A stretch of 10,625 nucleotides of DNA, from contig JANXVP010000367.1 of NCBI GenBank assembly GCA_025351615.1, positions 1-10,625 on the forward strand, given 5' to 3'. Below are positions 1 through 9,134 of this stretch, piece by piece. The notes beneath the pieces are model-generated. The model was not told the DNA's origin, ran no database searches, and saw only the letters and a program-made list of their open reading frames with translations. The stretch's first letter is position 1. Every line of letters starts with the position of its first letter. This DNA is from Ramlibacter sp. (GTDB lineage Bacteria > Pseudomonadota > Gammaproteobacteria > Burkholderiales > Burkholderiaceae_C). The position numbers were made by a program, and so were the translations under genes.

Positions 1-395
1 AAGGTCTCCAGAACCCGCTCGTACGTCCAGTCACGCTGTCCGTTGGTGCCCGCACGCGCGGCCATCTTCAGGTTCTCGACCACACTCAGGTTGCCGAAGA
101 TGCCGCGACCTTCCGGCACATAGGCGACGCCGAGTTGCGCGATCTCGTACGGTGCGCGCGCCGTCATGTCGCGGCCCATCACATGCACCGTGCCCGACCG
201 CGGCTTGACCAGCCCCATCAGGCTTTTGAGCAGCGTGCTCTTGCCCATCCCGTTGCGGCCCATCAGGCCGACGGTCTCGCCGCGGCCGACCGTGAAGTCG
301 ATGCCGCGCAGGATATGGCTGGCCCCGTAATAGGTGTTCAGGTTGCGGGCATCGATCAGCCGATCGGCAGGCACAGGACGAAGGAGGGCTTGCAT
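1..395 (-). CDS. livF: LivF-type ABC transporter ATPase, partial (3' end beyond window)
   Basis: ATP-hydrolysing subunit of a branched-chain-amino-acid-type (HAAT) ABC importer, acting at the inner face of the membrane with LivG. I translated it by hand from the ATG at 395-393: 131 codons remain open to the window edge, so roughly the C-terminal 45% (signature, Walker B, H-loop) is missing. Visible are an N-terminal core beginning near ARNLNTYYGASHILRGI, Walker A GRNGMGKST at residues 46-54, and the LivF-typical AYVPEGRGIF at about 91-100. The start overlaps the livG stop by one base (TGATG), and GAGGA lies six bases upstream inside livG, so translation is probably coupled. It is the last visible gene of the uptake operon. 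A benzoate or related aromatic-acid substrate is inferred from context only; the ATPase fold does not reveal substrate. Confidence 0.9.
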   Translation of the reverse strand, partial: MQALLRPVPADRLIDARNLNTYYGASHILRGIDFTVGRGETVGLMGRNGMGKSTLLKSLMGLVKPRSGTVHVMGRDMTARAPYEIAQLGVAYVPEGRGIFGNLSVVENLKMAARAGTNGQRDWTYERVLET

Positions 396-1132
396 CAATG
401 TTCCTCGCCGAGATACGCCGACTGCACCGCGGCGTCCGCGCGAACCTCGGCCGGAGTGCCGCTGGCGATGACCTGCCCGTTGACCATCACCGTGAGGCGG
501 TCGGCGAGCGCGAACACGGCGTCCATGTCGTGCTCGACCAGCATCACGGCGTGGCCTGGCTTGAGCCGCCGCAGCAGGGCGACCATGCGCTCGGCTTCGG
601 CCGCGCCCATGCCCGCCAGCGGCTCGTCCAGCAGCAGCACGCGTGGCTGCGTCGCCAGCGTCATCGCGATCTCGAGCTGGCGCTGTTCGCCGTGGCTGAT
701 GGTGCCGGCGATGGCTGTTTTGCGGTCCTGCAGTCCGGCCAGTTCCAGTGCGCTCTCGGCCCCAGCGTTGGTGTCGCCGAACTCCGTTGCACGGCTCAGC
801 CACCGCGATGCACGAGGCGCCCGGGACTGGGCGGCCAGCCGCACGTTTTCCCAGACCGTGAGCGGCAGGAAGACGTTGGTCTTCTGATAGCTGCGCCCCA
901 GTCCGTGGCGCGAGATCCGCTCCGGCGGCCAGCCGGTCACGTCGGCACCGGCTAGCGTGACGCTTCCCGAGGTCGGTGCAATGTCCCCGGAAAGGAGGTT
1001 GGTGAGCGTGGATTTTCCGGCGCCGTTGGGCCCGATCACGGCATGGATGTGGCCGAGCCGCAGATCAAGCGAAACTTCGTTGACGGCTGCCAGGCCGCCG
1101 AAGCGCCTGGTGAGCCTCTTCGCCGACAGCAT
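395..1132 (-). CDS. livG: LivG-type ABC transporter ATPase
   Basis: Second ATPase of the same importer, complete at 245 residues with the chosen start. Motifs in order: Walker A GPNGAGKST (34-42), Q-loop Gln83 in SYQKTNVF, signature ISHGEQRQLEIA (145-156), Walker B VLLLDEP (165-171), and the H-loop His in VEHD (about 201). The SHGEQ signature and the long insert between Q-loop and signature are typical of LivG. The start is uncertain. I prefer the ATG at 1132, which gives the usual LivG beginning (MLSAKRLTRRFGG) and has GGCGGTGA, close to a full Shine-Dalgarno sequence, 8 bases upstream. In-frame GTG codons at 1144 (AAGGA 8 bases upstream) and 1150 would add 4 or 6 residues and overlap the end of livM. 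It lies between livM and livF in one packed operon. Function as an ATPase is secure; the aromatic-acid substrate is inferred. Confidence 0.92.
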   Translation of the reverse strand: MLSAKRLTRRFGGLAAVNEVSLDLRLGHIHAVIGPNGAGKSTLTNLLSGDIAPTSGSVTLAGADVTGWPPERISRHGLGRSYQKTNVFLPLTVWENVRLAAQSRAPRASRWLSRATEFGDTNAGAESALELAGLQDRKTAIAGTISHGEQRQLEIAMTLATQPRVLLLDEPLAGMGAAEAERMVALLRRLKPGHAVMLVEHDMDAVFALADRLTVMVNGQVIASGTPAEVRADAAVQSAYLGEEH

Positions 1133-1136
1133 GACG

Positions 1137-2150
1137 TCACTCACCGCCACGGTCCTTGCGCTGGCCGAACCTTGCGACCAGTCCGAGCAGGCCGCGGGGC
1201 GCGAACACCACGACCACGACGATGAACAGGCCGATCGACAATTGCCAGTGCTTGCCCAGGTTGACGCTGCCGACCGTGGGCAGATCCTTGAACACTTCGA
1301 GCAGGTACTCGAACGCGAAGGCGCCGGCGATGGCGCCGGCGAAGTTGCCCATGCCGCCGAGGATGACCATCATGATCGCGTTGGCGCTCATGTGAAATCC
1401 CATGAGTTCCGGGTTCACATAACCCGATTGCGCGCCCCACAGATACCCGGCCAGGCCGGCGAGCGCGCCGGCCAGGGTGAAAGCGGCGAGCTTGTAGCCG
1501 AAGGTGCCGTAGCCCATGGAGCGCATGCGGTGCTCGTTGATCCGGATGCCCGCCAGCACGCGGCCGAACGGGCTCCACAGCAGCCGCCGCAGGAACCCGT
1601 AGACCAGCAGCAGCAGCGCCAGCGTGAAGTAGTAGAAGACGATCCTGTTCTCCAGGTCGAACGCATTCCACCCGAAGACAGCGGCCCCCGGCTTCGCATT
1701 GACGTAGATGCCGTCGGAGCCGCCCAGGACCTTGTTGTCGAAGAACAGGTAAAAGACCATCTGCGCAAACGCCATGGTCACCATGATGAAGTAGATGCCG
1801 TGCGTGCGGACCACGAAGAAGCCGATCACCAGCGCCGCCAGGCCCGATGCCGCCATGGCCGCGGGCAAGCTCCACCACAGGCTGGCGGGCGCGTCGGCCG
1901 GCGTCACGAACGCGAGCACGTAGCCGGCCAGGCCGAAGAACGCGGCGTGACCGAGCGAGACCAGGCCTGTGACGCCCTGCAGCAGGTCCAGGCTCATCGC
2001 GAAGATCGCCAGAATCATCATTCGCGCCACCATCTGGGCATAGAACTCCGTGCCCACGAACGGAAACGCGATCAACGCCAGCAACGCGATACCCAGCGCC
2101 GCCTGCAGGCCGCGCGGCAGGACTTCGAGATTGGCCCTGGGGGAACTCAT
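1137..2150 (-). CDS. livM: LivM-type ABC transporter permease
   Basis: Inner-membrane permease of the importer, 337 residues, within the normal LivM range. The N-terminus carries a hydrophobic helix (about 17-33), then the family hallmark GVTGLVSLGHAAFFGLAGYVLA at about 59-80. Further membrane segments follow at roughly 93-113, 118-137, 170-187, 218-240, 255-282 and 303-325. The cytoplasmic loop that contacts the ATPase (EAA-like region) is about 192-217 (SPFGRVLAGIRINEHRMRSMG). The C-terminus is basic. The ATG at 2150 is 10 bases after the livH stop; only a weak GAAAG precedes it, so reinitiation after livH is likely. It pairs with LivH to form the channel. Substrate specificity toward benzoate is inferred from linkage to benzoate-CoA ligase, not from the sequence. 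Confidence 0.93.
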   Translation of the reverse strand: MSSPRANLEVLPRGLQAALGIALLALIAFPFVGTEFYAQMVARMMILAIFAMSLDLLQGVTGLVSLGHAAFFGLAGYVLAFVTPADAPASLWWSLPAAMAASGLAALVIGFFVVRTHGIYFIMVTMAFAQMVFYLFFDNKVLGGSDGIYVNAKPGAAVFGWNAFDLENRIVFYYFTLALLLLVYGFLRRLLWSPFGRVLAGIRINEHRMRSMGYGTFGYKLAAFTLAGALAGLAGYLWGAQSGYVNPELMGFHMSANAIMMVILGGMGNFAGAIAGAFAFEYLLEVFKDLPTVGSVNLGKHWQLSIGLFIVVVVVFAPRGLLGLVARFGQRKDRGGE

Positions 2151-2160
2151 GCGAGGACTT

Positions 2161-3024
2161 TCATTGCCTGAACAGCCCTTCCGGTTTCCAGAGCAGCACG
2201 GCGGCCATCAGCATGTAGACCAGCATTCCGGCGACCTGGGGCAGCAGCACCTTGCCGAACGTGTCGACCAGGCCCACCAGCAAGGCAGAGACCAGGGCGC
2301 CTCGTACCGAGCCGATGCCGCCGATCACGACGACCACGAAGCACATGATCAGGACCTGCGACCCCATGTTCGGGTAGACACTGGAGATCGGCGCGGCGAT
2401 CATGCCGGCGACCGTCGCCAGCGCCACGCCCAGGCCGAACACCACCGAGTAGATCAGCTTGATGTTCACGCCCAGCGCTTCGGCCATGTCGCGGTTGAAG
2501 GCGCCGGCGCGGATCTTCATGCCGAGCCGGGTTTTCGAAATCAGCAGGTACAGGCCCAGGGCCAGGGCGATGCACACTGCCGAAATAAACAGCCGGTACA
2601 CCGGATAGGAGAGGTTGTCGGTCAGCGGAATCGATGCCGACAGCAGCTCGGGGATCGCGACACCGTGCACGTCGTCGCCCCAGAAAATGGAACGCATCTC
2701 CTCAAAGATGTAGATCAGGCCGAAGGTCAGCAGCACCTGGTCGAGGTGGTCGCGCTGGTAGAAATGCCGGAACAGCAGCCACTCCAGCGCCAGGCCGAAC
2801 AGCACGGACAGTGCAGCGCCGCCCAGGATCGCGACGGTGAGGCTGCCGGTCAGGCTGGACAGCGACCAGGCCATGTAGGCGCCGAGCATGTAGAAGCTGC
2901 CGTGCGCGAGATTGACGACGCCCATGATGCCGAAGATCAGCGTCAGGCCGGCCGCCAGCATGAACAGCAACAGCCCGTACTGCACGCTGTTGAGAAGCTG
3001 GATCAGGAAATTGGCGAGGTCCAT
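2161..3024 (-). CDS. livH: LivH-type ABC transporter permease
   Basis: First permease of the importer, 287 residues, the usual LivH length. The N-terminal segment QYGLLLFMLAAGLTLIFGIM (15-34) followed by GVVNLAHGSFYMLGAYMA (35-52) is the family signature. Other membrane segments are at roughly 64-86, 97-112, 143-163, 192-212, 224-252 and 262-280. The ATPase-contacting loop is TRLGMKIRAGAFNRDMAEALGVN at about 165-187. It starts at the ATG at 3024 with no convincing Shine-Dalgarno sequence, 83 bases after the binding-protein stop; that gap contains a strong hairpin described separately. Together with LivM it forms the membrane channel. Gene order (binding protein, LivH, LivM, LivG, LivF) is that of many aromatic-acid HAAT loci. 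Confidence 0.94.
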   Translation of the reverse strand: MDLANFLIQLLNSVQYGLLLFMLAAGLTLIFGIMGVVNLAHGSFYMLGAYMAWSLSSLTGSLTVAILGGAALSVLFGLALEWLLFRHFYQRDHLDQVLLTFGLIYIFEEMRSIFWGDDVHGVAIPELLSASIPLTDNLSYPVYRLFISAVCIALALGLYLLISKTRLGMKIRAGAFNRDMAEALGVNIKLIYSVVFGLGVALATVAGMIAAPISSVYPNMGSQVLIMCFVVVVIGGIGSVRGALVSALLVGLVDTFGKVLLPQVAGMLVYMLMAAVLLWKPEGLFRQ

Positions 3025-3062
3025 CAGGCGGAAGGGCGAGGGCGGGCACGCACGAAGTTGTC

Positions 3063-3083
3063 ATGCCGGACCCGATCCGGCAT
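3063..3083. repeat. REP-like palindrome between binding-protein gene and livH
   Basis: Two perfect 8-base arms, ATGCCGGA (3063-3070) and TCCGGCAT (3076-3083), flank a 5-base CCCGA loop. The element lies in the 83-nt gap between two genes of one operon. No T-run follows on the minus strand, so it is not a classical terminator. It resembles the short dispersed intergenic palindromes (REP type) common in proteobacteria. In that position it could stabilise the upstream ligase/binding-protein mRNA and lower permease expression, but this is inference; a genome-wide copy count is needed to call it a repeat family. Confidence 0.6.
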
Positions 3084-3107
3084 CTTGACGGGGCCAGGAG
3101 CCGGGCC

Positions 3108-4295
3108 TCAGGTCATCTTGCAGCCGACGCCGGAGTCGGCCAGCGCCTTGGCGGCAACGCCGATCACCTTGTTCTCTCCGTTCACCACCTGGCGCAGATA
3201 GATGTCCTGGATCGGGTTGTGCGATTTGCTCATCGTCCACTTGCCGCGCGGACTGTCGATGGTCGCGGACTCCATGGCCTTGTACAGCGCCTGCTTGTTG
3301 TTCAGGTCGCCGTTGACTGCCGCGGCGCCCAGCGCCAGCAGCTGGCCGGTGTCGTAGCCCTGCACTGCGTAGACATCGGGCTGCAGCCGGAAGGCTTTGG
3401 CATAGGCCAGCCGGAACTGGCGATTGCGCGGCGTGTCCAGCGAATCGCTGTAATGCATGGTGGTGACAATGCCTTCGGCCGCAGGGCCGGCAGCCGCGAG
3501 CACGCCTTCGGTCAGGAAACCGGAGCCGTACAGGGGAATGCGGCCCTTCAGGCCGGCAGCCGCGTAGTCCTTGATGAATTTGGCCGCGCCGCCTCCCGCG
3601 AAAAAGCAGGCCACGGCGTCCGGCTTGAGCGAAGCGATCTCAGTGAGCAACGCCTGGAATTCCACATTCGGGAACGGCAGGCCCAGTTCCTTGACGATGG
3701 TGCCGCCGGCCTTGGTGTAGCTGTCGCGGAAGCCTTCGAAAGCTTCCTCGCCGGCTGCGTACTTCCAAGTGATCCACACGGCTTTCTTGTGGCCCTTGTC
3801 GACCATCGTCTTGCCCAGCGCCAGCGTGGGTTGCGAATTGGTGAACGAAGTACGGAACACGTTGGGGGCGCACAGCGCGCGCGTGGCCGCGTGAACGCCT
3901 GCGTTGGGAATCAGGCTCAGGACGCCGCTCTCGCGCGCGACCTTCTGGATCCCCATCTGCACACCCGAATGCACGGTGCCGATGAGTACGTCGACCTTGT
4001 CGCGCTGGACCAGCTTGCTGGCGTTCTCGACGCCCTTGGACGGCTCCGACTCGTCGTCCACCTTGAACCATTCGATCTCGCGGCCGCCGAGCTTGCCGCC
4101 CTTTTCGTCGATCGCCATGCGCACGCCGTTTTCGATCGCCACACCGAGCTGCGCGAAGGTGCCCGTGTAAGGCAGCATCAGGCCGACACGCACCTTGTTC
4201 GATTGCGCACGGGCAATCGTCGGCAGCAGCAAAGCTGAGGATGCGGCACCGACGAGGGCGGCGCTGCGGGTGAGGACGAGGCGGCGTGTGGTCAT
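3108..4295 (-). CDS. Periplasmic substrate-binding protein of HAAT ABC transporter (probable benzoate/aromatic acid)
   Basis: Periplasmic receptor that delivers the substrate to LivHM, of the Peripla_BP_6/LivJ-K family, 395 residues. I chose the ATG at 4295 because AGGA lies 8 bases upstream and because it gives a clean signal peptide: MTTRRLVLTR, a hydrophobic stretch (about 12-25), then the ARA cleavage site at 28-30. The longer open frame to 4358 only adds an unlikely leader. The twin arginine in TTRRLVL loosely resembles a Tat motif. The mature part starts NKVRVGLMLPYTGTFAQLGVAIENGVRMA, the classic first strand and helix of this family, then DVLIGTVHSGVQMGIQKVARESGV and a second lobe from about KAVWITWKYAAGEEAFEGFRD. 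It sits 66 bases after bclA and 83 before livH. The ligand is inferred as benzoate from linkage; related aromatic acids are possible. Confidence 0.9.
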   Translation of the reverse strand: MTTRRLVLTRSAALVGAASSALLLPTIARAQSNKVRVGLMLPYTGTFAQLGVAIENGVRMAIDEKGGKLGGREIEWFKVDDESEPSKGVENASKLVQRDKVDVLIGTVHSGVQMGIQKVARESGVLSLIPNAGVHAATRALCAPNVFRTSFTNSQPTLALGKTMVDKGHKKAVWITWKYAAGEEAFEGFRDSYTKAGGTIVKELGLPFPNVEFQALLTEIASLKPDAVACFFAGGGAAKFIKDYAAAGLKGRIPLYGSGFLTEGVLAAAGPAAEGIVTTMHYSDSLDTPRNRQFRLAYAKAFRLQPDVYAVQGYDTGQLLALGAAAVNGDLNNKQALYKAMESATIDSPRGKWTMSKSHNPIQDIYLRQVVNGENKVIGVAAKALADSGVGCKMT

Positions 4296-4361
4296 GGCAG
4301 GAATCCTGATATTTGGGCCTGCCGCGATTGTTGCCGAGGCCGCTGGCCCCAACACCATGGC

Positions 4362-5948
4362 TTACCCGGACTTGGCCGCGGCCCGCAGCTTGAAGCGCTG
4401 GATCTTTCCGGTCGCCGTTTTGGGCAGTTCCGGCACGAATTCGACCCAGCGCGGGTACTTGTAGGGTGCGAGCTGGTTCTTCACATGCATCTGCAGGTCC
4501 CCGGCGCTGGCGACCTGGCCAGGCTTGAGGACGACGAAGGCCTTGGGCTTGACCAGTTCGTCGGTGTCGGCAACGCCGATGACTGCCGCTTCGAGCACCG
4601 CGGGGTGCGTCATCAGCGACCCTTCGACCTCGAAGGGCGAGACGTAGATACCGCCCACCTTGAGCATGTCGTCGCTGCGTCCGCCGTAGGTATAGTAGCC
4701 GTCGGCATCGCGGGTGTACTTGTCGCCGCTGCGGGTCCATTCGCCGGCGAAAGTGGCCTTGGTCTTGGCCCGGGTGTTCCAGTACATCAGGGCGGCGCTC
4801 GGGCCGCTGATCTGCAGTTCGCCGATTTCGCCGTCGCCGCACTCGCGCCCGTCGTCGCCGACAATCCGCAGCGCGTAGCCGGGGACGGCCTTGCCGGTCG
4901 TGCCGTAACGCACCTCGCCCGGACGGTTCGACAGATAGATGTGCAGCATTTCGGTGGAGCCGATGCCGTCGAGAATCTCGCACCCGTATTCTGAATTCCA
5001 CTTGCGGCCGATCTCGGCGGGCAAGGCCTCGCCTGCGCTGGTGCATACGCGCAGCGCGAGTTCGCTTTTCTCCGGCCGCCCGGCGTCGTTCAGCATCATG
5101 GCGTACAACGTTGGAACGCCGTAAAAGATCGTCGGCTGGTACTTTTTCAGGATGCCGAAGATATCGGGCGGGGTCGGGCGCGAGGACAAGAGCACCGTCG
5201 TTGCGCCGACGCAGAGCGGGAAGGTCAGGGCATTGCCCAGCCCGTAGGCGAAGAACAGCTTGGCGGCGTAATACACCACGTCGCTTTCGAGGATGCTGAG
5301 CACCCCGCGCCCGTAGAGCTCAGCGGTCTGGATCAGATGGCTGTGCAGATGGAGGGTGCCCTTGGGAGCGCCGGTGCTGCCGCTCGAATACAGCCAGAAG
5401 CAGACATCGTCGCTGCAGGTGGCGGCGACCCGGTGGCCGGCGTCCCCTGCCCGCACCATGCCCGCGACCGTCAGCTTGCCTTCAATCGTCTGAGTGCCGG
5501 CCACGATGACTGTCCTGAGCGATGCGACCTGCCCGACCACATCCGCGAAAGCCGGCCAGAGCGGCCCGGAAACGATCAGCCCCTGCGCGCGGGAATCGCG
5601 CAGGATGAAGTCGAAGTCTGTCGAGGTCAGCAGCGTGTTGGCCGCGATCGGAACGACGCCGGCCAGGATGCAGCCCAGGAAGGCGACCGGCCATTCGAGC
5701 GTGTCCAGCACAGCCAGCAGCACCCGGCTTTCAGGGGCGAAGCCTTCAGCGCGCAAGGCATTCGCGAAGCGGTGGGATTGCTCGGCCAGCTGGCCGTACG
5801 TCAGTCCTGCGCCGTCCGACCCATCGACGTAAGCCAGCTTCGGCGCTCGCGTCGCGTTGCGCTCGAGCAGGTCATGCGCGGCGTTGTAGTCGCGCGGAAT
5901 GTCCACCACTGGCGGCGTCGCGCGGTGGTCGGCGCGGCTGAGGTTCAT
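4362..5948 (-). CDS. bclA: Benzoate-CoA ligase
   Basis: ATP-dependent acyl-CoA synthetase (ANL superfamily) that converts benzoate to benzoyl-CoA via benzoyl-AMP in the cytoplasm, the entry step of the box pathway. With the ATG at 5948 it has 528 residues, normal for BclA/BadA. Motifs: AMP-binding loop [11 protein letters not shown] (187-197), the segment [20 protein letters not shown] (226-245) which I recognise from benzoate-CoA ligases, GIGSTEMLH (328-336), TRSGD (405-409), hinge [19 protein letters not shown] (424-442), and C-terminal [10 protein letters not shown] with adenylation Lys515. The start is fixed by an ATGA overlap with the preceding flavodoxin-like gene (stop 5947-5945), implying coupling; an upstream in-frame ATG at 5990 lies inside that gene and is less likely. 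The product assignment is strong; use of substituted benzoates cannot be excluded. Confidence 0.95.
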   Translation of the reverse strand: MNLSRADHRATPPVVDIPRDYNAAHDLLERNATRAPKLAYVDGSDGAGLTYGQLAEQSHRFANALRAEGFAPESRVLLAVLDTLEWPVAFLGCILAGVVPIAANTLLTSTDFDFILRDSRAQGLIVSGPLWPAFADVVGQVASLRTVIVAGTQTIEGKLTVAGMVRAGDAGHRVAATCSDDVCFWLYSSGSTGAPKGTLHLHSHLIQTAELYGRGVLSILESDVVYYAAKLFFAYGLGNALTFPLCVGATTVLLSSRPTPPDIFGILKKYQPTIFYGVPTLYAMMLNDAGRPEKSELALRVCTSAGEALPAEIGRKWNSEYGCEILDGIGSTEMLHIYLSNRPGEVRYGTTGKAVPGYALRIVGDDGRECGDGEIGELQISGPSAALMYWNTRAKTKATFAGEWTRSGDKYTRDADGYYTYGGRSDDMLKVGGIYVSPFEVEGSLMTHPAVLEAAVIGVADTDELVKPKAFVVLKPGQVASAGDLQMHVKNQLAPYKYPRWVEFVPELPKTATGKIQRFKLRAAAKSG

Positions 5949-6409
5949 GCCTGGGCAGTCTGTAGCGCCAGGACCAGCCAGTCCCGGCACCAGGCGGTCC
6001 CTTCCGTTTCGGGCATGGTGCCGGCGCTGGCGTCATGGCACCAGACCTCGCCGATGCGCTGGGCGCCCAGACCCTGCAAGCGCTCGTCGAACTTCTTGCC
6101 GCCGAAGCAGAAAGTCTGCAGGTACGTGCGGTCGCCCAACGCGATCACTCCGTACCGGACGTGGCCGAGGAACCTGGGCTGCGCGTCCAGCGACTCGTAC
6201 AGCATGCGGGCGTTGTCCGGCACGTCGCCGGACCCGTAGGTGGAACTGCAGATGAGATAAATTGCATCGTCATCGAAAACGCCGATGTCCAGGCCGTCCA
6301 TCAACTGCACGTCGATGGCTTCAACCAGGTCAGCGCAATCCATCTGAATCGCCTGAGCGACATAGTCGGCCTTGCTGGTCATGGTGCCGACAAGAATCTT
6401 GAGCTTCAT
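5945..6409 (-). CDS. Flavodoxin / MioC-like FMN protein
   Basis: Small single-domain flavodoxin-fold protein, 154 residues, predicted to bind FMN and shuttle electrons. Visible elements: first strand [18 protein letters not shown] with the phosphate loop TMTSKA (9-14, close to the family T-x-T-x-x-A), the second FMN loop [12 protein letters not shown] (55-66, Tyr58 likely stacking on the flavin), and the third loop [22 protein letters not shown] (90-111), which matches the MioC/cytochrome-P450-reductase-type flavodoxin domain rather than long-chain flavodoxins. The ATG at 6409 has GGAG about 6 bases upstream. It is the first gene of the left arm and is coupled to bclA. It is not a standard box enzyme; a role as electron carrier to BoxB or another oxidoreductase is inferred from position. 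An unrelated MioC-like role remains possible. Confidence 0.88.
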   Translation of the reverse strand: MKLKILVGTMTSKADYVAQAIQMDCADLVEAIDVQLMDGLDIGVFDDDAIYLICSSTYGSGDVPDNARMLYESLDAQPRFLGHVRYGVIALGDRTYLQTFCFGGKKFDERLQGLGAQRIGEVWCHDASAGTMPETEGTAWCRDWLVLALQTAQA

Positions 6410-6426
6410 CCAGTCTCCGGGTCAAA

Positions 6427-6440
6427 TGCAATAAACTGCT
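6427..6440. promoter_or_regulatory. Possible secondary regulator half-site (TGCA-N6-TGCT)
   Basis: TGCA at 6427-6430 is followed after six bases by TGCT at 6437-6440. The seven-base word TGCAATA (6427-6433) recurs at 6467-6473 within the main palindrome, exactly 40 bases apart, about four helical turns. As I recall, BzdR/BoxR operators in Azoarcus contain TGCA direct repeats spaced by six bases, which this resembles with one mismatch. It lies just upstream of the plus-strand -35 box and downstream of the minus-strand start region. Assignment as a BoxR site is inference. Confidence 0.4.
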
Positions 6441-6467
6441 TGACTTTGTAGTCATAGGAAGTATATT
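6440..6467 (+). promoter_or_regulatory. Predicted sigma70 promoter for boxR-boxC-boxB
   Basis: A -35 box TTGACT (6440-6445, 5 of 6 to consensus) and a -10 box TATATT (6462-6467, 5 of 6) are separated by 16 bases. Transcription would begin near 6474, about 40 bases before the boxR ATG at 6515. It is the only good match in the short AT-richer gap between the divergent genes. The -10 box overlaps the palindrome at 6457-6480, so a bound regulator would block it. Confidence 0.7.
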
Positions 6468-6480
6468 GCAATATTGTTCC
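6457..6480. promoter_or_regulatory. Palindromic operator candidate (probable BoxR site)
   Basis: A 24-bp imperfect dyad centred between 6468 and 6469: GGAA, two unpaired bases, a perfect 12-bp core ATATTGCAATAT (6463-6474), two unpaired bases, TTCC. Twenty of 24 positions are symmetric. It covers the plus-strand -10 box and expected start, and the minus-strand -10 box, so one bound dimer or tetramer could repress both arms. The central TGCA fits what I recall of BoxR/BzdR operators. The adjacent HTH regulator gene boxR makes BoxR the obvious candidate; binding itself is inferred. Confidence 0.65.
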
Positions 6481-6487
6481 AGCGCAA
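6460..6487 (-). promoter_or_regulatory. Predicted sigma70 promoter for flavodoxin-bclA-ABC operon
   Basis: On the minus strand a -10 box TATACT (6465-6460, 5 of 6 to consensus) lies 16 bases from a weak -35 box TTGCGC (6487-6482). Transcription would start near 6453, about 44 bases before the flavodoxin ATG at 6409. Its -10 box overlaps that of the plus-strand promoter, so the two polymerases could not occupy the site together. The weak -35 suggests lower basal activity or need for activation; this is inference. Confidence 0.5.
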
Positions 6488-6514
6488 GCTTTTGTCCGAA
6501 AAACCTGCCCAGCC

Positions 6515-7419
6515 ATGCAAGATCTGATGGAATCCGACGCCAAAGCGACGTTGGGCGAGCTTGCCACCCGGGTGCGCGCCTGGCGGGCCCGCAGAGGCAT
6601 GACCCGCAAGCAGCTGGCCGGCGACTCCGGCCTGTCTGAACGTTTCCTTGCCGACGTCGAAGGCGGCAAGGGCAACGTGTCCATCAATTCGCTCGACGCG
6701 GTTGCCACTGCGCTGAACATCACCATCCTCGAACTGCTGCAGGATGCCCCCCGTCCGGCGCTGGCCCGGACCCAGGCATTGCTGGGAGGGCTTGACGACA
6801 GCCAGCTCGACCAGGCGTACACGCTGCTGGCAGGCGCCTTCGGGCAGCACGAGGCGCACGGGCGCGAACGGCGGATCGCGCTGCTCGGCCTGCGCGGCGC
6901 CGGCAAGTCCACCCTGGGCGCGCAGCTTGCATCCCACTGCGGCGTGCCGTTCGTGGAGCTGGACCGCGAGATCGAGCGCGAGGCCGGCACCAGCATGAAC
7001 GAGATCCTGCTGCTGCATGGACAGGCCGGCTACCGCCGGTATGAACGCCGCGCGCTGTTGCGGATTGCTCAAGACCACGGCGATGGCGTCGTGATGACCA
7101 CCGGCGGCAGCATCGTGAGCGAGCGCGAAACCTTCGATCTGCTGCAAAGCCGCTTCTACTGTGTCTGGCTCAAGGCCAGCCCGGAAGAACACATGAGCCG
7201 GGTGGTGGCCCAGGGTGACATGCGCCCCTTCGACGCCACCCGTGGCGAGCGCGGCGAAATCGCAAAGGGCGCGATGGGCGAGGCGATGGAAGACCTGCGC
7301 CGGATCCTGGCGAGCCGCGAATCCCTGTATGCGCGGGCGGATGTCGTCGTGGATACCGCCGCCCGCACCGTCAGGCAATCCTTCAAGGACCTGGAGCGGG
7401 CCGTTCCGCTGGAGAAGCT

Positions 7420-7423
<4 letters not shown>
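6515..7423 (+). CDS. boxR: BoxR: HTH regulator with shikimate-kinase-like benzoyl-CoA sensor domain
   Basis: Transcriptional repressor of the box pathway; in characterised homologues (BoxR/BzdR of Azoarcus) benzoyl-CoA is the inducer. The 302-residue length fits. An XRE/Cro-type helix-turn-helix spans about 14-76 (RAWRARRGMTRKQLAGDSGL then SERFLADVEGGKGNVSINSL). A linker (about 77-117) leads to a shikimate-kinase-like domain: RRIALLGLRGAGKSTLG with Walker A 125-132, LDREIEREAG (149-158), TGGSI (196-200) where true kinases have GGG, and lid segment QGDMRPF (233-239). The substitution in GGG and the HTH fusion argue for a sensor, not a metabolic kinase. The ATG at 6515 lacks a good Shine-Dalgarno sequence; the in-frame ATG at 6527 is an alternative. 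It leads the right arm and overlaps boxC by ATGA. Confidence 0.95.
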
Positions 7424-9111
<1,688 letters not shown>

Positions 9112-9134
9112 CCAGGCCAAGACAAGGACACACC

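Noticed and set aside
957..2171. 404-residue open frame on the plus strand across livG and livM
   Set aside because: His/Gln/Asp/Glu-rich antisense translation of membrane-protein coding sequence; the minus-strand frames carry all family motifs.
2050..4238. Two overlapping 380-390-residue plus-strand frames opposite livH and the binding-protein gene
   Set aside because: Antisense shadows; the minus strand encodes intact, conserved transporter proteins there.
4296..4358. Upstream extension of the binding protein to an ATG at 4358
   Set aside because: The extra 21 residues precede a normal signal peptide, and the ATG at 4295 has a well-spaced AGGA.
5949..5990. Upstream extension of bclA to an ATG at 5990
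   Set aside because: It would lie inside the flavodoxin-like gene; the ATGA-coupled start at 5948 matches normal ligase length.
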